NCBI GenBank assembly: GCA_019429365.1
Contig: JAHYJD010000006.1
Coordinates: forward strand, 1 to 64,000
Source: Bacteroidales bacterium
GTDB lineage: Bacteria; Bacteroidota; Bacteroidia; Bacteroidales; UBA7960
Length of the DNA: 64,000 nt
Reading direction: 5' to 3'
Shown here: positions 1-8,063 of the stretch, in pieces
How the letters are laid out: each line of letters opens with the position of its first letter
Numbering within the stretch: the stretch's first letter is position 1
Notes under the pieces: model-generated
Databases searched by the model: none
What the model was told of the DNA's origin: nothing
The model's input: only the letters and a program-made list of their open reading frames with translations
Made by a program: the position numbers and the translations under genes

Positions 1-160
1 TTATAGCAGCAAGCTGCTCTTGATTCTCATTGCTGAGTTCCAGATGAATTTTCCCGTTGTTATTCTGCAAATCGTAAATTATAATTGTAAGTGTTAGCTG
101 CGCTGCCGCCAACTTAATTGAAAAGAAAAAGAGGATGGATATCCATAGCTTGATTCTCAT
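1..160 (-). CDS. Partial secreted DUF2141-like protein (5' part only)
   Basis: This reading frame is not in the ORF track because it runs off the left edge. From an ATG at 160 it reads leftwards for 53 codons without a stop. It begins with a short basic N-terminus and a hydrophobic stretch ending in LAAAQ, a good signal peptide with cleavage after the alanines. The mature start, with LTLTIIIYDLQNNNGKIHLEL, resembles the first strands of DUF2141, a family of small exported beta-sandwich proteins of unknown function in Bacteroidota. Only the first third of the expected length is visible, so the family call is tentative. The partial status is due to the window edge, and no damage is visible. Confidence 0.55.
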   Translation of the reverse strand, partial: MRIKLWISILFFFSIKLAAAQLTLTIIIYDLQNNNGKIHLELSNENQEQLAAI

Positions 161-296
161 GCTGAAAATGCTTACAAAAAAGGTTTTAAACAATTGAATT
201 CCTAAACTGACCTCAAAGAAAACAAACAGATCAAAGTGCACTCAGCTCTCCAATTCAATTGCACCGCACTGCTACCCCCCGGCCGCTGAATACTTT

Positions 297-875
297 TTAC
301 TTCTCCCCTTCAAACGCCATACTAATGTAAGCCTCGAGTTCTTCGTACCATTGCTCTCCATATTTGCGAACGAGGGCTTCTTTGAGAAAGCGGAAAACCC
401 GGACCTTGAGCTTTGCTCCCTTTTTTCGGGCACAATTGCAAATGGGCCAGCGATGATAGTTCAGCGCATCATAAAACGGATAAGAAGTTATCCTTATGGG
501 ATACAAATGACAAGAGATGGGTTTCTGAAAGTCAATAACGCCTTCCTCCCAGGCTTTTTCAATGGCGCATTTGGCAATGTCGTGCTCATCGTAATACACA
601 TAGGCGCATTGGCCGCCTTCTACCAGGGGCGTAACGGGCTCATCGGCCGGGTCGGTCACCCAGGTGCCCTCCTCCTCCACAGTGGCAATGCCCTTTTCAA
701 TCATAAAGGGCTTTACGCGGGCATAAATTTCCTGTAAAATGAGGGTTTCCTCTTCAGACAGGGGCGCGCCGGCATCGCCTTCCACACAGCAGCCGCCCTT
801 GCAAACGGGCAGGTCGCAAACAAATTGTTCCAGGTATATCTCGTCCGAAAGTAAAGTCTGGCCAATAATAATCAT
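297..875 (-). CDS. DUF3109 family protein
   Basis: A 192-residue cytoplasmic protein matching DUF3109, a Bacteroidota family of unknown function. It has a cysteine-rich pattern: CDLPVCKGGCC near residue 25, CAYVYY and AKCAIE near 90-105, CHLYPIR near 125 and CNC near 147. The spacing resembles the CxxC-type metal or Fe-S sites of the YkgJ-like zinc/iron-chelating group, so metal binding is likely but its role is unknown. The ORF track begins at 893, but I prefer the ATG at 875. A Bacteroidetes-type promoter box (TACCTTTG, 887-880) lies immediately upstream of that ATG and would fall inside the longer version. It has no obvious operon partner. Confidence 0.85.
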   Translation of the reverse strand: MIIIGQTLLSDEIYLEQFVCDLPVCKGGCCVEGDAGAPLSEEETLILQEIYARVKPFMIEKGIATVEEEGTWVTDPADEPVTPLVEGGQCAYVYYDEHDIAKCAIEKAWEEGVIDFQKPISCHLYPIRITSYPFYDALNYHRWPICNCARKKGAKLKVRVFRFLKEALVRKYGEQWYEELEAYISMAFEGEK

Positions 876-879
876 GGCG

Positions 880-887
880 CAAAGGTA
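880..887 (-). promoter_or_regulatory. Bacteroidetes -7 box upstream of the DUF3109 gene
   Basis: On the minus strand the sequence reads TACCTTTG, a full match to the TAnnTTTG -7 consensus. It sits only four bases from the ATG at 875, so the transcript would start at or next to the start codon and be almost leaderless. No convincing -33 TTG was placed, so this rests on the -7 box alone. Confidence 0.45.
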
Positions 888-947
888 AAGCAAAACCTTT
901 TGTTGCTGTAATGATTTTTTTGATAAAACCTAATTGACAATAAGGAG

Positions 948-1011
948 CCACTAAAACACCAAAATCCACTAAACGGTTTTTGAGTCCTTTAGTGAATTGG
1001 TGTTTTTGTGG
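948..1011. repeat. Long imperfect inverted repeat (intergenic hairpin)
   Basis: The left arm CCACTAAAACACC plus CACTAAA pairs with TTTAGTG plus GGTGTTTTTGTGG. The arms are about 25 bases, interrupted by a small internal loop, around a 14-base centre. It lies between the 5' end of the DUF3109 gene and the 3' end of uxaC. Similar AT-rich palindromes are scattered between genes in many Bacteroidota, so this may be a dispersed REP-like element, but it could also terminate uxaC transcription. Confidence 0.6.
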
Positions 1012-1063
1012 CAAATTTTACCAACAATTTCGCTTGCAGCCCTTCTGTTGTTTCAAGGGGTTT

Positions 1064-2464
1064 TTAAAATCCGAAATAATTTTTTGCGTTGTAGTAGCTG
1101 ATGCTCCGCACCATGCCGCCCACCAAGTCCATATCGTAGGGGATCTCACCGTTCAACATATCGGTGCCCAGCAGGTTGCAGAGAATCCGCCTGAAATAGT
1201 CGTGGCGAGGGTACGACAGGAAGCTTCGCGAGTCGGTGAGCATGCCCACAAAGTGGCTTAATACACCCAGGGTTGATAAAGCGTTGAGTTGTCGTGTCAT
1301 GCCATCTTTTTGATCGAGAAACCACCAGCCGCTTCCAAATTGCATCTTACCTGGCACGGAACCATCGTTAAAGTTGCCGCACATGGTGGCAATCAGCTCG
1401 TTGTCGCGCGGGTTGAGATTGTAAATTATGGTTTTGGCCAGGCGGTTGTCGCTGTCGAGCTTATCGAGAAAACGCGATAGCGGACGAGCAATCTCAAAGT
1501 CGCCAATAGAGTCGAAACCCTTGTCAGGCCCAAGCTCCCTGAACATTCGGCTGGAGTTGTTGCGCAGTGCACCAAGGTGAAACTGTTGCGTCCAGCCTTT
1601 GGCGTGATCCATGCGGGCAAGGTCCACAAGCATGGCCGACCTGAACTTTAGCTTGTCTTCTGCCGAAAGGCCAATGCCTTGCCTCAAGCGCAGGAATATG
1701 CCCTCTATCTCGTTGGCGGTATAGTTTTCGGCATAAATGGTCTCCAGGCCATGGTCAGAGAGGCGGCAGCCCATTTCATGAAAATAGTCGTGACGCTTTT
1801 CCAAGGCTTCAAGGTAGTTCTGATAGGTAACAATATTGATATTGGTCAACTCTTCAAGCTGCTCCATATATTCAATAAAAGCCATTGGATTATCAATCAT
1901 CATGGCACGGTCTGGACGCCAGGTAGGCAATACCTTGATCTCAAATCCATCCTCGCGCACCTTAATATGATGTTCGAGGCTGTCGGTGGGATCGTCGGTG
2001 GTACAAACCACTTCCACTTTAAAACTGCGCATGATATTGCGGGCGCTAAAGGCATCAGTTTGCAACAAGGCAGATGATTCTTCATAAATCTCCCTCGCAG
2101 TGGAAGGATTCAACAACTTTTTGATGCCGAATGGCCTGCGCAGCTCCATGTGTGTCCAGTGGTACAATGGGTTGCGAAGGGTGTAGGGAACCGTTTCGGC
2201 CCACTTTTCAAACTTATCGAAGTCAGGGGCATTGCCGGTGCAGTATCTTTCGTCCACCCCGTGAGCACGCATGGCCCGCCATTTATAGTGGTCGCCGTCG
2301 AGCCAAATCTTGGTTATGTTTTCAAACTTGCGGTCAGCGGCTACTTCAGCCGGGGGCAAATGGCAATGATAATCGATAATAGGCATACCCTTGGCATACC
2401 CGTGGTACAATTCTTCGGCTGCCTTGTTTTCCAGCAGGAAGTTGTCGTCCATGAATTCTTTCAT
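1064..2464 (-). CDS. uxaC: Uronate isomerase (glucuronate/galacturonate isomerase)
   Basis: A 466-residue cytoplasmic enzyme of the amidohydrolase superfamily that converts D-galacturonate to D-tagaturonate and D-glucuronate to D-fructuronate. The metal-binding HCH motif is at residues 33-35 in IDYHCHLPP. The family-typical KIWLDGDHYKWRAMR follows, and the C-terminal MLTDSRSFLSYPRHDYFRR is intact. Length matches E. coli UxaC (about 470). The start is set at the ATG at 2464, where homologues begin (MKEFMDDNFLLEN); the longer track ORF adds a non-conserved leader. It lies downstream of uxaE on the same strand, 77 bases away, so the two probably form an operon. It provides entry for galacturonate released from pectin. 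Confidence 0.95.
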   Translation of the reverse strand: MKEFMDDNFLLENKAAEELYHGYAKGMPIIDYHCHLPPAEVAADRKFENITKIWLDGDHYKWRAMRAHGVDERYCTGNAPDFDKFEKWAETVPYTLRNPLYHWTHMELRRPFGIKKLLNPSTAREIYEESSALLQTDAFSARNIMRSFKVEVVCTTDDPTDSLEHHIKVREDGFEIKVLPTWRPDRAMMIDNPMAFIEYMEQLEELTNINIVTYQNYLEALEKRHDYFHEMGCRLSDHGLETIYAENYTANEIEGIFLRLRQGIGLSAEDKLKFRSAMLVDLARMDHAKGWTQQFHLGALRNNSSRMFRELGPDKGFDSIGDFEIARPLSRFLDKLDSDNRLAKTIIYNLNPRDNELIATMCGNFNDGSVPGKMQFGSGWWFLDQKDGMTRQLNALSTLGVLSHFVGMLTDSRSFLSYPRHDYFRRILCNLLGTDMLNGEIPYDMDLVGGMVRSISYYNAKNYFGF

Positions 2465-2484
2465 AAGAAATTGGTTTGAAATAG

Positions 2485-2508
2485 GTTCAAAGTTCAAGGT
2501 TCAAGGTT
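2485..2508. repeat. Tandem GTTCAAG heptads between uxaE and uxaC
   Basis: Three consecutive copies of a 7-base unit (GTTCAAA, GTTCAAG, GTTCAAG) followed by GTT. A further AAGTTCAA occurs about 25 bases later, close to the uxaE stop. Short heptad arrays of this kind appear between genes in Bacteroidota genomes; no function can be assigned from the sequence. Confidence 0.5.
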
Positions 2509-2541
2509 GTGTCCGCTCGCCAGCGAAATCAAAGTTCAATT

Positions 2542-3789
2542 TCAGATGTTGAAAAGTCGCTTGATGTGGCGGTCAAAAATGTTTTCGGTAACCTGCTGCC
2601 CAACAATATCTTTATGCTTTTCGAGCAGGTTCAGGTAGGTTTCGCCTGTTTCGGCTGCCAGTTTGTATGCCACGTGCATCAACTGCCTGAAATGCGGATT
2701 GTATTCGCCGTGCCCTGGAATATGCCGCAGGGCATTGGCAAACTGATCACCATTCCAGTTATTCACCTGCTCAGGCGCAGGCAGCTGTTTTGGGTCAATG
2801 TCAATGACTGTGGCATAAGGTCCGGCCAATTCCTCAAAACGATCAAGGGCACCGAAATAAATATTTTTCATTAATTGCAGGGCTTCGCCTCCGGCCATAG
2901 CCATACCAATGGCCTCTTCGAGCCAAGTGGTGCCGGCGGTCTTCACATGAATGCCCTTATTATATTTCTTGATCAGACGGCCCATGATGGGATAAATGGT
3001 AAACTTATCGCTGCCGCTGTGCACGCTCAGTTTGAGATTCGCTGGTAGGCCATAGGTTTTTACAGCAAAATCGATGACCAGCAGGTCTTGCTCAAACTCC
3101 TTTTCAAAAAGATCCAAATCGCCCACGTAATCCACGCCTTTATTGAAGCGACCGGTAAATTTGGGTGCAATGGTTGCCACCGGAATTTTTTCTGAACCAA
3201 TGGCCGAAAGAATAAAGAAAAGCTCCACAGGTGACTGGGCATCCATTACTTCGTCCATTGAAACTTCGGTTACAAACGGCCCGTTTTTCTTATTCATTAA
3301 TATATGCTGATAAATGGCCGAAGCCTGCTTCACAGCAAAAAGAAACTTCTCGCCAATGGCTTTCAGCATTTCAGCAGTAATCTCAAAGCTTTCTTCAATA
3401 CCAGGAATTTGAAGTTCCCCAATGAATTTTTCATTTTCCAGAAGGAAAGATTTCATATCATCATCGCTGGCTTTTTTACCTATATAATCAGCCACGTCGA
3501 TGGTGAAAAAATTGCAATGCTCAATAAAGCCATCCACGTTAGTTAAGTTAATATGGTCGGCATCCAGAAAATAAGGCTTGTCCCAGCCCAGGGCTTTCAC
3601 GGCCTGGTCGGCTGCCAGCCTTGCTGATTCGGGTTTTGATTTGATGGTAAGATGCTCGCGGTTCGATTTATTCCAAACCGGGCAAATGTCGACGCCTTTT
3701 CCGGCTGCCAGAATCATAGCTTCCAATTGGGCTTCGCCCTGCTTTGCAAACCTGTCGCCCGTTCCAAATGAATATTTTCCTAATTCCAT
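2542..3789 (-). CDS. uxaE: Tagaturonate epimerase (UxaE family)
   Basis: A 415-residue protein of the UxaE family, known from Thermotoga, which interconverts D-tagaturonate and D-fructuronate. This lets galacturonate join the glucuronate branch without a tagaturonate reductase. The family signature TGDRF is near residue 10, and the conserved LSVHSGSDKFTIYP segment carries probable metal-ligand and catalytic residues around residue 255. Other conserved stretches are FLDADHINLTNVD and VKTAGTTWLEEAIG. The ATG at 3789 gives the family N-terminus (MELGKYSFGTGDRF). It is divergent from the LacI regulator and upstream of uxaC. uxaB and uxaA (altronate route) are absent here, consistent with using the epimerase instead. 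Confidence 0.9.
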   Translation of the reverse strand: MELGKYSFGTGDRFAKQGEAQLEAMILAAGKGVDICPVWNKSNREHLTIKSKPESARLAADQAVKALGWDKPYFLDADHINLTNVDGFIEHCNFFTIDVADYIGKKASDDDMKSFLLENEKFIGELQIPGIEESFEITAEMLKAIGEKFLFAVKQASAIYQHILMNKKNGPFVTEVSMDEVMDAQSPVELFFILSAIGSEKIPVATIAPKFTGRFNKGVDYVGDLDLFEKEFEQDLLVIDFAVKTYGLPANLKLSVHSGSDKFTIYPIMGRLIKKYNKGIHVKTAGTTWLEEAIGMAMAGGEALQLMKNIYFGALDRFEELAGPYATVIDIDPKQLPAPEQVNNWNGDQFANALRHIPGHGEYNPHFRQLMHVAYKLAAETGETYLNLLEKHKDIVGQQVTENIFDRHIKRLFNI

Positions 3790-3820
3790 TATAATGAGAT
3801 TTTGTTGAATAAAAAAATTC

Positions 3821-3834
3821 CGTGTGCGCACACG
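3821..3834. promoter_or_regulatory. Candidate operator, 14-bp perfect palindrome
   Basis: CGTGTGCGCACACG is a perfect palindrome with a central CG-rich core. It lies in the 108-base divergent gap between uxaE and the LacI-type regulator gene. LacI-family operators typically have such symmetry. Its location, about 20 bases upstream of the regulator's candidate -7 box and 32 bases upstream of the uxaE start, suits control of both directions. Confidence 0.6.
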
Positions 3835-3853
3835 AAATTAGAAAAAATTTTCT

Positions 3854-3862
3854 TTACTTTGC
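3854..3862 (+). promoter_or_regulatory. Probable -7 promoter box for the uronate regulator operon
   Basis: TTACTTTGC differs from the TAnnTTTG consensus at one position and lies 36 bases before the ATG at 3898. The palindrome at 3821-3834 covers the region where a -33 element would be, so binding there would block this promoter. Confidence 0.4.
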
Positions 3863-3897
3863 AAAAAAGAGTTCAAAAAACCACTATTTTTTTTGTT

Positions 3898-4983
3898 ATG
3901 ACCAGCGACAACAGGGTAAAGATTGCCGATATTGCCAAACGTGCCAACGTTTCGACAGGCACCGTTGACAGGGTGATTCACAACCGGGGCGAGGTGGCCC
4001 AGAAAACCCGCGATAAGGTACTGGCCATAATAAAGGAAATGGACTTTGAGCCAGATATACTGGCCAGCACCCTGGCATCGAAAAAGACCTATCGCTTTGC
4101 TTCCCTTATCCCTGCTGCCACAAACGACAGCCTTTTCTGGCATCAACCTGTAATTGGCTTTGAAAAAGCTTTGAAGCAAGTGAAACATTTCGGAGTAGCT
4201 CACCAGGCATTTTCTTTCAATTATTTTGACAAAGAATCGTTCAAGGCAGCCTGGAGCGAATTACTTGAAAGTGAGCCCGATGGCATTATTGTGGCCCCTT
4301 CCTTTGCGGATGTTTCGGCCGACTTTATTGCCCAAACCGAAGAAAGAGGCATTCCGGTAGTTTTTATTAACATGAATGTTTTTAACCTGCCTAAACTATC
4401 GTTTGTTGGGCAGGATCCCCTGCGAAGCGGGATGGTTGCAGCCCACCTCCTCGATTTTGGCTTAAAGCAAAAGGGCCGCATACTCATTGTTAATATAATG
4501 AGCGAGAAAGGCGGAAACATTCATCTAATGAGCCGCGAGGAAGGTTTTCGGAATTATTTCCATGGAAATGGTTTTTCAGGTAAGGAACTTTTTACGCTAA
4601 ACATTTACGGTAACGACCCCACCCAGATAGATCAGATGCTCAGTGAAGTCCTTTCTCCGGAAGGAGCGGAAGAAAAAGTAGCCGGCATTTTTGTTACCAA
4701 CTCCAGGGTGTTTCATGTGGCCGATTACCTTAAAAAAACCGGGGAAAAGCATATCAGGCTGGTTGGATACGACTTGCTGGAGGTCAATGTGGATCATTTA
4801 ATGAACCACCATATCGACTTTCTGATCAGTCAAAATCCCATTGGGCAGGGCTTTCGTAGTTTCATGGCCCTTTTTGATAGCATGGTACTGAAAAAAAACA
4901 TACAGAAATACCAGTACCTGCCCATCGACATTATTACCCGCGAAAATATTGATTATTACATAAACAATCTGACCAATGAATAA
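3898..4983 (+). CDS. LacI-family transcriptional regulator of uronate genes
   Basis: A 361-residue repressor-type regulator. Residues 8-30 form a LacI helix-turn-helix (VKIADIAKRANVSTGTVDRV) followed by the hinge. The rest is a periplasmic-binding-protein-like effector domain starting near FASLIPAATNDS. The DRV in the recognition helix region replaces the more usual SRV or SRA, a variant seen in Bacteroidota members. The ATG at 3898 is chosen because it directly precedes the HTH; the longer ORF would run through the palindrome and promoter. It is divergent from uxaE-uxaC and overlaps the next gene by 8 bases. It probably senses a uronate intermediate and controls both directions. Confidence 0.88.
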   Translation: MTSDNRVKIADIAKRANVSTGTVDRVIHNRGEVAQKTRDKVLAIIKEMDFEPDILASTLASKKTYRFASLIPAATNDSLFWHQPVIGFEKALKQVKHFGVAHQAFSFNYFDKESFKAAWSELLESEPDGIIVAPSFADVSADFIAQTEERGIPVVFINMNVFNLPKLSFVGQDPLRSGMVAAHLLDFGLKQKGRILIVNIMSEKGGNIHLMSREEGFRNYFHGNGFSGKELFTLNIYGNDPTQIDQMLSEVLSPEGAEEKVAGIFVTNSRVFHVADYLKKTGEKHIRLVGYDLLEVNVDHLMNHHIDFLISQNPIGQGFRSFMALFDSMVLKKNIQKYQYLPIDIITRENIDYYINNLTNE

Positions 4984-5827
4984 AGCAAACTTTGATTCAC
5001 TGAAAGGGAAAAATTGCGTCATAACAGGCGGCACTGGCGTGCTTGGAAACAGTATAAACGAATTTCTGGCAGGTGCCGGCATTAACCTGGCCATTCTTGG
5101 CCTTGAAGAAACCGAAGCACAGAAACAGGCCCATGACTTGGCAAGGAAATACGGCATTAAGACCATTGGAATTGGGTGCAACGTGCTCGACCGCAAAGAA
5201 TTAGAAAAAGCAAACGAAAGGATTTTGAACCACCTTGGGAGCATCGACATATTGATTAACGGTGCCGGCGGCAACTCGCCCAAAGCCACCACCAAAGTGG
5301 AACAAATCATTCCTGGCGAAGGATTTTCGTGGGAGGATTCTTTTTACGGCCTGGCCGAAGAAGGCTTCAAGCAGGTTTTCGACCTGAACTTCCAGGGCAC
5401 CCTCCTGCCCACCATGGTGTTTACACGTGGCATGGTGGAACGCGGGAAAGGCGTGGTGCTCAACATTTCATCCATGAATGCCTTTAAACCCCTGACCAAG
5501 ATACCGGCTTATTCCGCCGCCAAATCAGCCATCAACAACTTTACAGAATGGCTGGCCGTGCACCTTGGCAAAACCGGTGTTCGCGTAAACGCCATTGCAC
5601 CCGGCTTTTTCCTGACCCATCAGAACCGCTTCCTGCTTACCGACGAGCAAACCGGCGAACTTACTCCGCGCGGGCAACGCATTATCAGCAGCACCCCTAT
5701 GGGCAAATTCGGCGAGCCCGATCACATAGGCGGCACCGTGCTTTTCCTGCTATCGGACCTCTCAGAATTCATCACCGGAATTGTAATCCCCGTAGATGGC
5801 GGCTACAGTGCGTTTGGCGGGGTGTAA
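4976..5827 (+). CDS. uxuB: SDR-family D-mannonate oxidoreductase (fructuronate reductase)
   Basis: A 283-residue short-chain dehydrogenase/reductase. The N-terminal Rossmann motif is TGGTGVLG (residues 17-24), NGAGGN is near 91, and the catalytic Ser and Tyr-x-x-x-Lys appear in NISSMNAF and YSAAKSA around residues 162-187. SDR enzymes in this genomic setting (for example the B. subtilis YjmF/UxuB type) reduce D-fructuronate to D-mannonate with NADH. The start overlaps the regulator gene by 8 bases (ATGA-type coupling), so they are co-transcribed. It acts just after UxaE, and its predicted product D-mannonate is the branch point discussed in the findings. Exact substrate is inferred from context. 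Confidence 0.85.
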   Translation: MNKANFDSLKGKNCVITGGTGVLGNSINEFLAGAGINLAILGLEETEAQKQAHDLARKYGIKTIGIGCNVLDRKELEKANERILNHLGSIDILINGAGGNSPKATTKVEQIIPGEGFSWEDSFYGLAEEGFKQVFDLNFQGTLLPTMVFTRGMVERGKGVVLNISSMNAFKPLTKIPAYSAAKSAINNFTEWLAVHLGKTGVRVNAIAPGFFLTHQNRFLLTDEQTGELTPRGQRIISSTPMGKFGEPDHIGGTVLFLLSDLSEFITGIVIPVDGGYSAFGGV

Positions 5828-5870
5828 CCTGCTTTAAAAAGCCTTTTAAGAAACCAATAAGAAAGCATAA

Positions 5871-6908
5871 ATGGATAAGAAAGTTGTTGTTTTTGGTGAG
5901 ATCATGCTGCGCCTGGCCACTCACGACTACTTGCGGTTTAGCCAGGCCACCAGCCTGAATGCCACCTTTGGCGGGGGCGAAGCCAATGTGGCCGTTTCGC
6001 TGGCCAATTACGGCATACCGACTGACTTTGTCAGCCGCATGCCCGATAATGATATCGCAAAGGCCTGCCTGATGGACCTGAAGCGTTATGGCGTGGGTGT
6101 GGACAATGTTATTTCCGGCGGAAGCCGACTGGGTATTTACTTCCTGGAAACCGGTGCCGTAAGCCGCGGCAGCAAGGTGATTTACGACAGGGCCCATTCG
6201 GCTATTTCGGAAATAAAAAAGGGAATGATCGACTGGGATAAGGTGCTTGAAGGCGCCACCTGGTTTCATTGGACCGGCATCACCCCTGCCATTTCGCAGG
6301 GCGCCGCCGAGGTGTGCCTTGAAGCCATTGAAACGGCTAACCGCAAAGGTATTACCGTTTCGTGCGACCTGAATTACCGCAAGAACTTGTGGAAATACGG
6401 CAAGACTGCCGGTGAAGTGATGCCGCAACTGGTGGCTGGCAACGATGTGGTGCTCGGCAACGAAGAAGATGCCGCCATGGTGCTGGGCATTCACCCTGAA
6501 GGAGTGGACGTGACCAGCGGCCATGTGGAAGCTGCCGCCTACGAGTCGGTTTCAAGGCAAATCATGAAAGCCTTTCCACGTTGCAAAATGGTGATCACCA
6601 CCCTGCGCGGCTCCTTCAGCGCCAACCACAACAGCTGGGCGGGCGTGCTCTGGGATGGCAATAAACTTTTTGAATCGCGCCAGTACCAAATCACCCATAT
6701 CGTTGACCGGGTGGGTGGCGGCGATTCATTTATGGGTGGTCTGATTTACGGCCTGCTTTCCTATGGCGACGACCACCAGAAAGCCCTTGATTTTGCCGTG
6801 GCAGCTTCAGCACTGAAACACACCATTTACGGCGACTTTAACCTGGTAACCGTGGATGAAGTGGAGAAACTCATGGCTGGCGATGCTTCCGGAAGGGTAT
6901 CGCGCTAG
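5871..6908 (+). CDS. kdgK: 2-dehydro-3-deoxygluconate kinase (PfkB family)
   Basis: A 345-residue ribokinase/PfkB-fold sugar kinase. The N-terminal GGGEANVAVSLANYG is the substrate-side motif, DLNYRKNLW near residue 165 is typical of the KDG kinase clade, and the catalytic-base motif is VGGGDSFMGG near residue 283. The predicted reaction is KDG plus ATP giving KDPG, which Eda (21583-22257) would split. KDG would come from KduI/KduD acting on pectate-lyase products. It follows the SDR gene after 43 bases on the same strand. A second PfkB kinase lies next door, so the division of substrates between them is not certain. Confidence 0.82.
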   Translation: MDKKVVVFGEIMLRLATHDYLRFSQATSLNATFGGGEANVAVSLANYGIPTDFVSRMPDNDIAKACLMDLKRYGVGVDNVISGGSRLGIYFLETGAVSRGSKVIYDRAHSAISEIKKGMIDWDKVLEGATWFHWTGITPAISQGAAEVCLEAIETANRKGITVSCDLNYRKNLWKYGKTAGEVMPQLVAGNDVVLGNEEDAAMVLGIHPEGVDVTSGHVEAAAYESVSRQIMKAFPRCKMVITTLRGSFSANHNSWAGVLWDGNKLFESRQYQITHIVDRVGGGDSFMGGLIYGLLSYGDDHQKALDFAVAASALKHTIYGDFNLVTVDEVEKLMAGDASGRVSR

Positions 6909-6954
6909 CATCCAGACCATTAAAATCTAAGAAAAACCTAAAAACCGAACCGAT

Positions 6955-8028
6955 ATGAAACTGAGAGAAAACAGCAAGTACGCCATGCTGGTGCCCACCA
7001 GCATGGGGGTGCGCATCACCCCGCTCAACGGGCAGCCCGTGCATTCGAGCGAATATTTCAGGATGCAGGCCACCAGTGCCGAAACCAACGTGGCCAGCGT
7101 GTCGTCATACCTGGGACTTCCCGTCAAGGTGCTTACCACCTTCGTGAAAGGCAGCCCCATTGCCCAGTTCATAAAGGCCAATTTGCGTGCCCGCCACATG
7201 GAGTACGAAGGCCCGGAAGTACCCCAGGGCAACCCATGGGGATACCGCCACCAGTTCAACATAGCCGACAGCGGCTTTGGCACCCGCGGCCCGCGCGTGC
7301 AGAACGACCGCGCCGGCGAAGTAGGACGCACCCTCAACGTGAAGGACTTTGACCTGGAAAGGATCTTCGGTACCGAAGGCGTTCAGATCATGCACCTGTC
7401 AGGGCTCATCGCGGCCCTCTCACCGGAAACCAGTCAGTTTTGCCTGGAGCTGGCACGTGCCGCCAAAAAGCACGGAACCCGCATCTCATTCGACCTGAAC
7501 TACCGTGCCACCTTCTGGAAGGGCCGCGAGCAGGAGCTGCGCGAAACCTTCACCGAGATCGCTTCGGTAACAGATATTCTTATTGGCAACGAAGAAGATT
7601 TTCAGCTTTGCCTGGGCATAAAAGGGCCCGAAGCCGGCGGCAAGGACATTGAAGCACAGATCGATGGTTTCAAGGAGATGATGGGTCGGGTGAAGCAGGC
7701 CTTCCCCAACGCCAGCGTGTTTACCACCACCCTTCGAGAAGTGGTGAGTGTGAACGAACACCTCTGGGGAGCCGTAATGCTGGCCGGCGAACAGTGGGAA
7801 GTCATCAAACCACGCCCCATCCAGGTACTCGACCGTATTGGCGGTGGCGACGGCTTTGTGGGCGGTATGCTCTACGCTATTCTCAAAGGCTGGGAGCCCG
7901 AAAAGTGGGCGCAGTTTGGCTGGGCATCAGGTGCACTGGCAACCACCTTCGAAACCGACTACGGCCAGCCTGCCGACGAAGACATGATCTGGAGCATCTG
8001 GAGCGGAAACGCCAGGGTGAAGCGCTAG
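6955..8028 (+). CDS. PfkB-family sugar kinase, possibly a gluconate kinase
   Basis: A 357-residue PfkB kinase related to, but clearly different from, the neighbouring KdgK. It keeps ATSAETNVASVSSYLG near residue 40, FDLNYRATFWKG near 180, IGNEEDF near 215 and the catalytic IGGGDGFVGG near 298. All core residues are present, so it should be active. It sits between kdgK and a larA-like gene, with gnd after that. Having two adjacent PfkB kinases argues for two substrates. Because the downstream gene is 6-phosphogluconate dehydrogenase, D-gluconate is a plausible substrate, giving 6-phosphogluconate. That assignment is inference; redundancy with KdgK is the main alternative. Confidence 0.8.
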   Translation: MKLRENSKYAMLVPTSMGVRITPLNGQPVHSSEYFRMQATSAETNVASVSSYLGLPVKVLTTFVKGSPIAQFIKANLRARHMEYEGPEVPQGNPWGYRHQFNIADSGFGTRGPRVQNDRAGEVGRTLNVKDFDLERIFGTEGVQIMHLSGLIAALSPETSQFCLELARAAKKHGTRISFDLNYRATFWKGREQELRETFTEIASVTDILIGNEEDFQLCLGIKGPEAGGKDIEAQIDGFKEMMGRVKQAFPNASVFTTTLREVVSVNEHLWGAVMLAGEQWEVIKPRPIQVLDRIGGGDGFVGGMLYAILKGWEPEKWAQFGWASGALATTFETDYGQPADEDMIWSIWSGNARVKR

Positions 8029-8063
8029 GATTCAAAGCTGTTGGTTCATAAAAAATTAAAGCC

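Noticed and set aside
754-1014. Minus-strand ORF of 86 residues over the DUF3109 5' region
   Set aside because: It overlaps the DUF3109 gene in another frame, crosses the inverted repeat and has no recognisable domain.
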